Shown: one piece after another, positions 10,990-19,112 of the stretch
How positions within the stretch are numbered: the stretch's first letter is position 1
Layout: each line of letters begins with the position of its first letter
Source: JAMCRM01 sp035561075
GTDB lineage: Bacteria > Acidobacteriota > Terriglobia > Bryobacterales > Bryobacteraceae
DNA: 64,000 bases
Assembly (NCBI GenBank): GCA_035561075.1
Contig: DATMYF010000013.1
Location: 62,001-126,000 of the forward strand
Reading direction: 5' to 3'
Translations under genes and position numbers: made by a program
The notes under the pieces: generated by a model
Told to the model about the DNA's origin: nothing
Database searches by the model: none
What the model saw: only the letters and a program-made list of their open reading frames with translations

Positions 10990-13900
10990 TTACTTGCCTC
11001 CCTCTTTTTCGCCCGTGCCATTGCCAGGCATCTGCGCCCAGTGCTCGTAGAGCTTGAACCGCTGCTGAACATCCTGCTGGGCTAGGGTCAGCAGCTTCTG
11101 CGCCGCCTCGGGATTGCTCTTCGCCAGCATGGTGTACCGGGTCTCGTTGTAAACGTAGTCCTTCAGGCTGATGCTGGGGCTCTTCGAATCGAGCTGGAAC
11201 GGATTCTTGCCTTCCGCCAGCAACGCCGGATTGTACCGGAACAGCGGCCAATGGCCGGAGTTGACAGCGGCCTTCTGCTGGTCGAGTCCGTGCACCAGGT
11301 CGTAGCCGTGCGCGATGCAGTGGCTGTAAGCGATGATCAGGCTGGGTCCCTCATAAGCATCCGCTTCGAGGAACGCCTTCACCGTGTGCATGTCGTTCGC
11401 GCCCATCGCGATGCGCGCCACGTAGACGCTGCCGTACGTCGTCGCGATCATAGCCAGGTCTTTCTTGGCAACCGGTTTACCACCGGCCGCGAACTTGGCT
11501 ACCGCGCCGCGCGGCGTGGCCTTGGACATCTGCCCGCCGGTGTTCGAGTAAACTTCCGTGTCCATCACCAGGACGTTGACGTTGCGCCCCGATGCCAGCA
11601 CGTGATCGAGCCCACCGTAACCGATGTCGTACGCCCAACCGTCGCCGCCGAACGCCCATACGCTCTTCCGTACCAGCGCATCGGCCAGGGTGAGCAGGTC
11701 TTTCGCTTCGGCGCTGTTCACGCCCGCCAACTTCTGCCGCAGCGCGTTAACCCTCTCGCGTTGCTCGAAGAGGCCCTGTTCGGTCTTCTGGTCCGCATTC
11801 AGGAGGGCAGCCGCCAGCTCGTCGCCGATTACGGACGACAGCCGCACCACCAGTTCCCTGGCGTATTCGTTCTGCTTGTCGACGGCCAGCCGCATCCCGA
11901 GTGCAAACTCGGCGTTATCCTCGAACAGCGAGTTCGTCCAGGACGGACCGCGCCCGTCCGAATCCGTGCAGTACGGGGTTGTGGGCAGGTTGCCGCCATA
12001 GATCGACGAGCAGCCCGTGGCGTTGCTGATCAGCGCCCGGTTTCCGAACAACTGCGTCATCAGCTTGATATACGGGGTTTCGCCGCAGCCGGAGCAGGCG
12101 CCGGAGAATTCGAACAGCGGCCGCAGCAACTGCGCGTCCTTCACCTGGCTCAGGCTCAGTGCCTTGCGGTCGTTGTCCGGGATCGAGAGGAAGTATTCCC
12201 AGTTGGCGTTTTCGCTCTCGCGCAACGGAGCCTGCGGGACCATGTTGATGGCCTTGTGCTTGACTTCCGTTTTGCTCTTGGCCGGGCAAACCTCCACGCA
12301 CAGGCCGCAGCCGGTGCAATCCTCCGGCGCCACCTGCAGGGAGTATTTGTAGCCCTTGAAGTCTTTCCACTTCGCTTCGGCGGTCTTGAAGGTGGGAGGA
12401 GCGCCGCCGTTGGCGTAGCTGGCGTCGAACACCTTGGCGCGGATCACCGCGTGGGGGCATACCAGCACGCACTTGCCGCACTGGATGCAGAGCTTCTCAT
12501 CCCACTCCGGAATCTCGAGCGCGATATTGCGCTTTTCCCACTGCGCCGTGCCCATGGGGTACGTGCCGTCCACCGGCATGGCGCTGACCGGCAGGTCATT
12601 GCCGCGCCCGGCGATGATTTCCGCCGTTACCTTCTGCACGAACTCGGGAGCCTGGGCGGGCACCGGCGGACGCATCTTGAACGTCGCCCCCACCGTAGCC
12701 GGCACCTTCACCTCGTGCATGTGGCTGATGGCCGCATCCACGGCAGCGAAGTTCTTCTGCACCACGCTCTCGCCGCGCTTGCCGTAGGTTTTCTTGATGG
12801 AGTACTTAATGGCCTCGATGGCCTCTTCCCGGGGCAGCACGCCGCTGATGGCGAAGAAGCAGGTCTGCATGATCGTATTCACGCGGCCGCCCATCCCGGT
12901 CTCCCGGGCCACGGTGTAGCCGTCGATCACGTAGAACTTCAGCTTCTTCTCGATGATGGTCTTCTGCACCTCTTCGGGAAGGTGTTGCCACACTTCCTCG
13001 TGCGAATAGGGAGAGTTCAGCAGGAACGTCGCGCCGGGCTCGGCCACTTGCAGCATCTCGAAGCGCTCCAGGAAGGAGAACTGATGGCACGCCACGAAGT
13101 TGGCGTTCGAGATCAGGTAGCTCGAGCGGATCGGCTTGGGACCGAAGCGCAGATGCGAGGTGGTGATAGCGCCGGATTTCTTCGAATCGTAGACGAAGTA
13201 GCCCTGCGCGAAGTTGTCCGTCTCCTCGCCGATAATCTTGATGGAGTTTTTGTTGGCCCCCACCGTGCCGTCCGCGCCCAGGCCATAGAAAATCGCTCGC
13301 ACGGTGCCGGGGTATTCGGTGGAGAAAGACGGATCGTAGTCGATGCTGGTGTGGGTGACGTCGTCCTTGATCCCCACCGTGAAGTGCCGCTTGGGCGACT
13401 CCTTGCACAGCTCGTCGAACACGCCCTTCACCATCGCGGGCGTGAATTCCTTCGAGGACAGCCCGTAGCGGCCGCCGATCACCACCCGGTTGGTGCTGCC
13501 CGCTTCGGCGAGCGCGGTTATGACATCCTGGTAGAGCGGCTCCCCGATGGAGCCAGGCTCCTTCGTGCGGTCGAGAACCGCGATCCGCCGTGCCGTCTCC
13601 GGCAGCGCGGCTATGAAATGTTCCACCGAGAACGGCCGATAGAGGCGCACTTTCAGCAACCCGACCTTGCGGCCGCGGGCCAACATGTAATCCACAGCCT
13701 CGTGCGCGATGTCCGCACCCGAACCCATGATCACCATCACGCTCTCGGCGTCCGGCGCACCCACGTACTCAAACAGCTTGTATTGCCGCCCCGTGAGCGC
13801 CGCAAACTTGTCCATGGCGTTCTGCACGATGGTCGGGCAAGCCAGGTAGTAGGGGTTCACGGTCTCCCGCGCCTGGAAATAGACGTCCGGATTCTGGGCC

Positions 13901-14574
13901 GTGCCGCGGAGTACCGGACGATCGGGCGTAAGCGCCCGCCCGCGATGCGCCGCCACCAGCTCGTCGCTGATCATGGCCCGCAGGTCTTCCACACTCAACT
14001 GCTCGACCTTGGCCACCTCGTGGGAGGTCCGGAAGCCGTCGAAAAAGTGAATGAAGGGGATGCGCGCTTCAAGCGTAGCCGCGTGCGCGATCAGCGCCGT
14101 GTCCATCACCTCCTGCACGGAGTTCGAGGCCAACAGGGCAAAGCCCGTCTGCCGCACGGACATCACATCGCTGTGATCGCCGAAAATCGAGAGCGCCTGC
14201 GCTGCCAGAGACCGCGCCGCGATGTGGAACACTGTAGGGGTCAGCTCACCCGCCACCTTGTACATCGTCGGGATCATCAGCAACAATCCTTGAGACGCCG
14301 TGAAGGTGGTACCGAGTGACCCGGCCTGCAACGCGCCGTGGAGCGCACCGGCCGCGCCGCCTTCGCTTTGCATTTCAACTACCGATGGCACGGTACCCCA
14401 GATGTTCGTCTTGCCTTCGGCGGACCACTGGTCCGCCCACTCACCCATATTCGAAGAGGGCGTAATCGGGTAAATGGCTATGACTTCGTTGATTTGATGC
14501 GCGACGTACGCAGCCGCCTCGTTGCCGTCGATCGTTACTTTCGGCCTGGACACAGGTGTGGTTGAGTTGGTCAA
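10990..14574 (-). CDS. nifJ: Pyruvate:ferredoxin (flavodoxin) oxidoreductase
   Basis: Oxidatively decarboxylates pyruvate to acetyl-CoA, reducing ferredoxin or flavodoxin, using TPP and iron-sulfur clusters. At 1194 aa it is the homodimeric single-chain form. Domains in order: pyrimidine-binding TPP domain (AIYPITPSSNMGE, residues ~35), transketolase-C-like domain (~260-400), gamma domain (~420-630), two 4Fe-4S motifs (CIQCGKCVLVCP ~690; CTGCGLCVEVCP ~750), and the TPP-phosphate domain (SGCGETPY; GDGWAYDIGYGGLDHVL; DTEVYSNTGGQ ~1010). The start is a TTG at 14574, supported by an AGGAGGG ribosome site 6 bases away. Upstream lies a TATAAT -10 element embedded in direct repeats. It implies anaerobic or microaerobic carbon metabolism. 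Confidence 0.95.
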   Translation of the reverse strand: MTNSTTPVSRPKVTIDGNEAAAYVAHQINEVIAIYPITPSSNMGEWADQWSAEGKTNIWGTVPSVVEMQSEGGAAGALHGALQAGSLGTTFTASQGLLLMIPTMYKVAGELTPTVFHIAARSLAAQALSIFGDHSDVMSVRQTGFALLASNSVQEVMDTALIAHAATLEARIPFIHFFDGFRTSHEVAKVEQLSVEDLRAMISDELVAAHRGRALTPDRPVLRGTAQNPDVYFQARETVNPYYLACPTIVQNAMDKFAALTGRQYKLFEYVGAPDAESVMVIMGSGADIAHEAVDYMLARGRKVGLLKVRLYRPFSVEHFIAALPETARRIAVLDRTKEPGSIGEPLYQDVITALAEAGSTNRVVIGGRYGLSSKEFTPAMVKGVFDELCKESPKRHFTVGIKDDVTHTSIDYDPSFSTEYPGTVRAIFYGLGADGTVGANKNSIKIIGEETDNFAQGYFVYDSKKSGAITTSHLRFGPKPIRSSYLISNANFVACHQFSFLERFEMLQVAEPGATFLLNSPYSHEEVWQHLPEEVQKTIIEKKLKFYVIDGYTVARETGMGGRVNTIMQTCFFAISGVLPREEAIEAIKYSIKKTYGKRGESVVQKNFAAVDAAISHMHEVKVPATVGATFKMRPPVPAQAPEFVQKVTAEIIAGRGNDLPVSAMPVDGTYPMGTAQWEKRNIALEIPEWDEKLCIQCGKCVLVCPHAVIRAKVFDASYANGGAPPTFKTAEAKWKDFKGYKYSLQVAPEDCTGCGLCVEVCPAKSKTEVKHKAINMVPQAPLRESENANWEYFLSIPDNDRKALSLSQVKDAQLLRPLFEFSGACSGCGETPYIKLMTQLFGNRALISNATGCSSIYGGNLPTTPYCTDSDGRGPSWTNSLFEDNAEFALGMRLAVDKQNEYARELVVRLSSVIGDELAAALLNADQKTEQGLFEQRERVNALRQKLAGVNSAEAKDLLTLADALVRKSVWAFGGDGWAYDIGYGGLDHVLASGRNVNVLVMDTEVYSNTGGQMSKATPRGAVAKFAAGGKPVAKKDLAMIATTYGSVYVARIAMGANDMHTVKAFLEADAYEGPSLIIAYSHCIAHGYDLVHGLDQQKAAVNSGHWPLFRYNPALLAEGKNPFQLDSKSPSISLKDYVYNETRYTMLAKSNPEAAQKLLTLAQQDVQQRFKLYEHWAQMPGNGTGEKEGGK

Positions 14575-14611
14575 CTCTAACCCTCCTTAACGGGATTGGG
14601 ATTGTTGCGTT

Positions 14612-14633
14612 AAGGCCTATTATAAGGCCTATT
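14612..14633 (-). promoter_or_regulatory. nifJ promoter -10 flanked by AAGGCCTATT direct repeats
   Basis: On the plus strand the 10-mer AAGGCCTATT occurs twice with a 12-base period (14612-14621 and 14624-14633). Read on the minus strand, a perfect TATAAT (14619-14624) sits between the repeat cores, about 45 bases upstream of the nifJ start. No good -35 is seen at 17 bases, which fits an activator- or repressor-dependent promoter. The regulator is unknown. Confidence 0.5.
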
Positions 14634-14698
14634 TGTCGCAAAAATCCACAAGTTCGATTCTGGAGGGAGGTCCGCTTACGTTATGAAAGCGGAAGTGC

Positions 14699-15193
14699 TT
14701 ACGGCTGTTGCGGAGTGAGCTGCACCGGTGCTGACGACGCGGTATCGTACTTCGGTCCCAGGCCCAGCGCAATGATCGAGAGAGAGTTGATCTTCCCGTT
14801 CGGCTCCAGGTTTTGCTCGCGCTGGAAACGCCGCAGGGCGTCAGCGGACTCCTGGTTCCACTGGCCGCTGGCCGGGCCTTGCAGGTACCCCTTATCGATG
14901 AGAGCCTGCTGGATTTCCCGGTAGCGTTCCGGCTCGGGAGCAAGCTGCCGCGAGCGCCAGGTTGAGCCGCTCGTGGCGGAGTTTCTGCCCGAGCGCTTCT
15001 TCTTTGTCGACGAAATGGAACCCTTCTTCGACTTTCCCGAACGCTTCTTTGCCGTCGCGGAGCCCTTTTTCGCCGTGCTGCCCGCCTTTGTTCCGCCCTT
15101 CGACGATGAAGAGGACCGCTTTCGCGCGCCCTCCAGCGTCATCCCGGCCGTGAAGAGCAACGCAATCACGAGCAGCGCAATATTCTTCCGCAA
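14699..15193 (-). CDS. Exported peptidoglycan-binding domain protein with Lys/Ser-rich linker
   Basis: The start is a TTG at 15193 with a GAAGGAG ribosome site 7 bases upstream; it gives a signal peptide (RKNIALLVIALLFTAGMTLEGA). Residues ~25-80 are an extremely basic, low-complexity Ser/Lys/Gly/Thr linker. The C-terminal ~70 residues form a PG_binding_1 domain (REIQQALIDKGYLQGPASGQWNQESADALRRFQREQNL), which binds peptidoglycan stem peptides in other proteins. No catalytic domain is present in the 164 aa, so it may tether something to the wall or bind polyanions through the linker. It lies between htrA and nifJ on the same strand, just below the htrA terminator. Confidence 0.8.
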   Translation of the reverse strand: MRKNIALLVIALLFTAGMTLEGARKRSSSSSKGGTKAGSTAKKGSATAKKRSGKSKKGSISSTKKKRSGRNSATSGSTWRSRQLAPEPERYREIQQALIDKGYLQGPASGQWNQESADALRRFQREQNLEPNGKINSLSIIALGLGPKYDTASSAPVQLTPQQP

Positions 15194-15206
15194 AGGCGTC
15201 TCCTTC

Positions 15207-15254
15207 AAAAAAGAAAAGGGGCACGGGCCGCCCATCCAGGCGCGACCCTGCCCC
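15207..15254 (-). terminator. Terminator of the htrA gene
   Basis: On the minus strand, GGGGCA-GGG pairs with CCC-C-TGCCCC (15246-15254 with 15218-15227, one bulged base, 18-base loop) and is followed by TTTTCTTTTTT. It starts 23 bases after the htrA stop and ends just before the ribosome site of the next gene, so that gene needs readthrough or its own promoter. Confidence 0.7.
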
Positions 15255-15277
15255 CATTGTAACGTACGCTCTGCAGC

Positions 15278-16876
15278 CTACCGGCTTTCCGGCATCGTGC
15301 CGGCCAGGAACGTGGAAGTCCACGGCCCGCGCGGACCGGCCTGCCGCATCACCTCGAACGCCACGGCCTCGCCCGGCTTCAGGCTGCCGCCGATGCGCTT
15401 CACGTCTTCGGCATTGTTGATGGGCCGGCGATTGATCGCGACGATCACATCGTTCGGCCGCATCCCGATATCGTCGGCGAAAGAGCCCGGCGTCACTTCG
15501 TCCACCAGCACGCCGCCCTGCCGCTCGATGCCCCTGGTACGCCGCTCCTCGGGAGTGAGATTCATGATGCTCATCCCGAAGCGGGCTGTCTCGGCTTCGG
15601 AAGGAGCGCCTTCGTCAGGCTGGCCCGTGCCGAAGCGATCCGGGAAGACCTTGGCCAGGTCGGCCACCGTCACGCTGAAGTTCTGGCGCTTGTTTTCCCG
15701 CAGCACAGTCACGTTCAAGTTGGTGCCGATCGGCGTGGTGGTCACGCGCTCGATCAACTCCTGGCCGTTGCGGACCGGCTGGTTGTTGATGGCCACCACC
15801 ACGTCCCCAGGTTTCAGTCCGGCTTTGTCGGCGGGGCCGCCGGGCGTGATCTGCTCGACGAAGACGCCCTCGTCGGCACCGTACGCTTTCAGCAATTCCC
15901 GGGTGCCCGGGGAGTCTGACGGCCTGAACGAGATACCCAAGCCGCCGCGAGTCACTCGCCCGGTCTTAATGATTTCGTTGTAAACCCGCACCGCCGAGTT
16001 CATGGGCAGCGCGAAACCGATACCCTGGTAACCGCCGGTGCGCGAAGCGATGGCCGTGTTGATCCCGACCACCTCGCCCCGGAGGTTCAGCAGCGGACCG
16101 CCGGAGTTGCCCGGATTGATCGCCGCGTCGGTCTGGAGGAAGTGCTGGAACTGCGACGCTTCTCCGGGGATATCGCGCTCCTTGGCGCTTACGATTCCCT
16201 GCGTCACGGTGGCTTGGAAGCCGAACGGCGATCCGATGGCGACCACCCACTCGCCTACCTGCACGGCGTCGGAATTCCCGATCTTCGCGGCTACCAGATC
16301 CTTCTTTCCGGTTACCCGGATCACGGCCAGGTCGGTAGGCGCATCCACCCCGACCAATTTGGCGTCATATTCGGTGGCATCGCCGGTGAATTTCACCTGA
16401 ATGCGATCAGCCTTGTCGACCACGTGGTTATTGGTGAGGATATAACCTGCCCGGTCCACCACTACGCCCGAGCCGAGCGCTGCCCGGCGATCCGGAGCCT
16501 GCTGCGGCCCTCCGCCGAAGGGACTTCCGAAGAACCGGTCGAAGAAGTCCTGCATACTGTTTTCGTCTTCCGGCATGGGTGTGCCGCGCCGGCGCGCGTT
16601 CGGGGCGGCCTGCCTTTGCGTCTGCCTGGGCAGGTAGGTAGTGGAGATGTTCACGACCGAAGGCTCCACGGTCTTCGCGATTTGCGTGAACTGGGAGGCA
16701 ATCTGTGTGGGGTTGGGAATCTGAAGCGGTGTCGCCCCGGGCGCCACCTTATCGTCCTTCGCTGCCCGAACACCGGTGTTGATGAGCGTGCCCAGCACGA
16801 CTCCGACGGCCAGGGTGAACAGGATCAGCGTGAACGAGAGAAATTTTTGTGTTCGCAATTTGTCTACGAAACTCAT
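15278..16876 (-). CDS. Do/HtrA-family periplasmic serine protease (DegP-like)
   Basis: A 532-aa envelope quality-control protease. One N-terminal membrane segment (residues ~12-33) acts as signal or anchor. The trypsin-like domain carries the triad H151 (LTNNHVVD), D182 (TDLAVIRV) and S258 (NPGNSGGPL). Two PDZ domains follow (about 285-385 and 420-525). A linker rich in Gln/Arg (residues 83-130) precedes the protease core. The ATG at 16876 has a GGAGGAG ribosome site. No rpoE-like regulator is adjacent. It is a single gene upstream of its own terminator, and probably degrades or refolds misfolded periplasmic proteins. Confidence 0.93.
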   Translation of the reverse strand: MSFVDKLRTQKFLSFTLILFTLAVGVVLGTLINTGVRAAKDDKVAPGATPLQIPNPTQIASQFTQIAKTVEPSVVNISTTYLPRQTQRQAAPNARRRGTPMPEDENSMQDFFDRFFGSPFGGGPQQAPDRRAALGSGVVVDRAGYILTNNHVVDKADRIQVKFTGDATEYDAKLVGVDAPTDLAVIRVTGKKDLVAAKIGNSDAVQVGEWVVAIGSPFGFQATVTQGIVSAKERDIPGEASQFQHFLQTDAAINPGNSGGPLLNLRGEVVGINTAIASRTGGYQGIGFALPMNSAVRVYNEIIKTGRVTRGGLGISFRPSDSPGTRELLKAYGADEGVFVEQITPGGPADKAGLKPGDVVVAINNQPVRNGQELIERVTTTPIGTNLNVTVLRENKRQNFSVTVADLAKVFPDRFGTGQPDEGAPSEAETARFGMSIMNLTPEERRTRGIERQGGVLVDEVTPGSFADDIGMRPNDVIVAINRRPINNAEDVKRIGGSLKPGEAVAFEVMRQAGPRGPWTSTFLAGTMPESR

Positions 16877-16938
16877 GGAATTTGGAAACTCCTCCGCATT
16901 CTGCAGCGGTCGAGTGTATTTTACCTCTTGCTACAGCG

Positions 16939-17823
16939 CTATTCCGATGGATGTGGCTGCTTCCTTAGTGGTTTCATTTCCACCAACAGGATCCCACAAA
17001 GAATCAGCAAGGCGCCTGCCACTCCTCGGCGGGAAAGCGTTTCGCCGGCCAATATGTAGGAGGTCGCCCATGCAAACAGCGGCTCCAGCGTAAAGATCAA
17101 CGCAGTTCGCGTGGCGGTGGTATACTGCTGCGCCCACGCCTGTACGCTGAAGGCCAACGCGGTGGCCAGCAGTCCCGTGATCACAACGGCCCCCCAGACC
17201 TCGATGCGCCAGGAGATGGCCGGCGTTTCCGCCCACCAGAACATCCCCATCGCCATCGCGGCCGCAACCCCCACCTGCATCATGCTCAGCAACTCGAAAC
17301 TCGTTTCCGAAGAGTAGTGGCCCAACGAAACAATGTGAGCGGCAAATGCAAGCGCGCAAAACACCGTCAGCAGGTCGCCTGTACCTATGGAGAGGATCGA
17401 CGCGCCCTGCAGCGTCATCAGCCCCATGCCGGAGATCGCCAACGCCACCCCCGCCAGTTCGACGGCGCGCGGCCACACCCTGTAGACGAGCGCCGCGAGC
17501 AAAGGTACCATCGCCGTCGAGAGCCCCGTGATGAAGGCCGATTTGGGCGCCGTGGTGAGCCGTAGCCCGATCGTCTGGAAGGCATACCCGGCGAACAGAA
17601 ACACCCCGCAGACCACCCCGCCCCTCACCGCCAGCCGGGGGTTCCGCGGGTTACTCCAGGAGCCCCGGAACATCACCGCCAGTGCGGCCGTGGCGAGGGT
17701 AAACCGCAGGGCCAGGAACAGCAGCGGGGTGACGCCCCCGAGGGCTTCCTTCACCAGCACGAACGTGGAACCCCAGATCAGGGTATTCAGCACGAGCGCC
17801 AGTTCGGCGCGGGTGCGCTTCAC
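16939..17823 (-). CDS. DMT/EamA-family transporter
   Basis: A 294-aa protein with two EamA repeats and about ten transmembrane segments, beginning LALVLNTLIWGSTFVLVKEAL, the classic N-terminal motif of drug/metabolite transporters. The GTG at 17823 was chosen because it overlaps the stop of the peptidase gene as GTGA and places the first helix at once; the longer open frame upstream is out of context. Substrate unknown: the family exports amino acids, nucleosides or other small metabolites. The overlap with the M20 peptidase suggests translational coupling and a possible export partner for peptide breakdown products. Confidence 0.87.
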   Translation of the reverse strand: MKRTRAELALVLNTLIWGSTFVLVKEALGGVTPLLFLALRFTLATAALAVMFRGSWSNPRNPRLAVRGGVVCGVFLFAGYAFQTIGLRLTTAPKSAFITGLSTAMVPLLAALVYRVWPRAVELAGVALAISGMGLMTLQGASILSIGTGDLLTVFCALAFAAHIVSLGHYSSETSFELLSMMQVGVAAAMAMGMFWWAETPAISWRIEVWGAVVITGLLATALAFSVQAWAQQYTTATRTALIFTLEPLFAWATSYILAGETLSRRGVAGALLILCGILLVEMKPLRKQPHPSE

Positions 17824-19067
17824 CGCAGGTCCCCGGGCGGCAAAAGGTCGGCATCGCGCATCAGCAGGACGAGAGTGAGTAAAATCCGCTTGAGACCCAG
17901 GTCCCGGCCTTCCGGCTTGAACCACTCCTGGGGTGTATGCGCCCCGCCGCCGAATCCGCCGGCACCGATCGAAACGGCCGGGATCCCGAGAAACAGAGGG
18001 ATATTGGCGTCCGTCGAGGAGCAATCGAGCCGCGACCGGATCCCCAGGTGCGCATCCACCGCGCGCAAAAACGTCAGGATGGAAGCGTTCTCGGGCAGCA
18101 TTCCTGCCGGCCGCGACCCGATCTCCCGGATCTTCGCCGCCACCTTACCGCCGCTGGCCCGCTGGTTCTCCACCTCCTGTGCCCGCGCAATGGAGATGTT
18201 CAGAATTTCGACCAGCTCATCCAACCGGTCTTCGCTCTCCGACCGGATATCGACCTTGGCGCGGGCCGCGGAAGGGATGGCGTTGATGCCGGCTCCACCC
18301 TCGATCAACCCCACGTTAAGGGAATATTTGGCCGTACCGTTCGGGCGCGCATCGGAGAACAGCGAAACCGCGCGGCTGAGGGCATGCACGGGGTTGCCGA
18401 TGCCGTAGTCGCTCCAACTGTGGCCCCCCGGTCCGCTGAAGGTGACTTCGTAACGGCGGCTCCCCAGGGCGCGCGCGGTAATGTGATCGGTATTGGCCCC
18501 ATCAAGCACCAAAAACGCGCCAAAACGGCCCGATAAGGGCCCCTGTTGGCACAAATAGCGCATCCCGCTGAGGTTTCCCTCGCCCTCTTCCCCCACGTTG
18601 GCCACGAACACCAGGTCCGAGTGGAAGCCCGCGATCTGAGGAGACGCTTTGAGGGCCCGTGCGATGGCCAGGAGGGCCGCGAGGCCCGCGCCGTTGTCCG
18701 CCACTCCCGGGCCGCGGAGGCGCCCGTCGGGCTCCAGCGAGATTTCATCCTTGTTGCGAGGCGCCAGGACTGTATCGAGATGCGCGGTCAAGGCCACGAA
18801 GGGACCTCTAAGCCCGGGCGTCAGTGTTGCGATAACGTTGCCCGCGCGGTCGGTGGCAGCCTCGCAGCCCAACTCGCGGAACTGCGCCCGCATCCATTCG
18901 GCGCGCTCCTGTTCCACAAAGGTGGGAGCCGGCACCCGGCAAATTTGCAACTGGATCTCGTTGATCCACTTCTTCTCGCGGGTAAACCACTGCAAACAGT
19001 CGCGAACACCCCGCGATTCGGCGACTTCGCCGACGGGGATGCTGGTGGGGGCGGAGTTCGCGGCCAT
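17820..19067 (-). CDS. M20-family metallopeptidase
   Basis: A 415-aa zinc amidohydrolase of the M20 (PepT/carboxypeptidase/ArgE) group. Metal and catalytic motifs are in order: TAHLDT (first ligand His and general Asp), GPGVADNGAG (bridging Asp), VANVGEEGEG (catalytic and ligand Glu) and a C-terminal GGGAHTPQEW (His ligand). The dimerisation lid lies between. It probably cleaves peptides or acylated amino acids in the cytoplasm, as no signal peptide is seen. The stop overlaps the start of the DMT transporter, and a heptamer repeat array lies between this gene and the upstream flavoenzyme. Confidence 0.9.
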   Translation of the reverse strand: MAANSAPTSIPVGEVAESRGVRDCLQWFTREKKWINEIQLQICRVPAPTFVEQERAEWMRAQFRELGCEAATDRAGNVIATLTPGLRGPFVALTAHLDTVLAPRNKDEISLEPDGRLRGPGVADNGAGLAALLAIARALKASPQIAGFHSDLVFVANVGEEGEGNLSGMRYLCQQGPLSGRFGAFLVLDGANTDHITARALGSRRYEVTFSGPGGHSWSDYGIGNPVHALSRAVSLFSDARPNGTAKYSLNVGLIEGGAGINAIPSAARAKVDIRSESEDRLDELVEILNISIARAQEVENQRASGGKVAAKIREIGSRPAGMLPENASILTFLRAVDAHLGIRSRLDCSSTDANIPLFLGIPAVSIGAGGFGGGAHTPQEWFKPEGRDLGLKRILLTLVLLMRDADLLPPGDLR

Positions 19068-19084
19068 TCAGTACCAGTTTAGAT

Positions 19085-19112
19085 GGTGTTCGGTGTTAGG
19101 TGTTGGGTGTTG
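19085..19112. repeat. Four tandem heptamers GGTGTTN
   Basis: Four perfect-phase copies (GGTGTTC, GGTGTTA, GGTGTTG, GGTGTTG) run from the gap before the M20 gene into the last codons of the flavoenzyme, whose C-terminus (PTPNT) is encoded by the repeat. A weaker relative with the same period lies near 56313-56333. Confidence 0.75.

Noticed and set aside
11251..14319. 1022-aa open frame on the plus strand
   Set aside because: It is the antisense of nifJ, which has complete PFOR motifs and a ribosome site. High GC produces long shadow frames.
14640..14680. GTTCGATTC reminiscent of a tRNA T-arm
   Set aside because: No acceptor, D or anticodon stems can be drawn around it.
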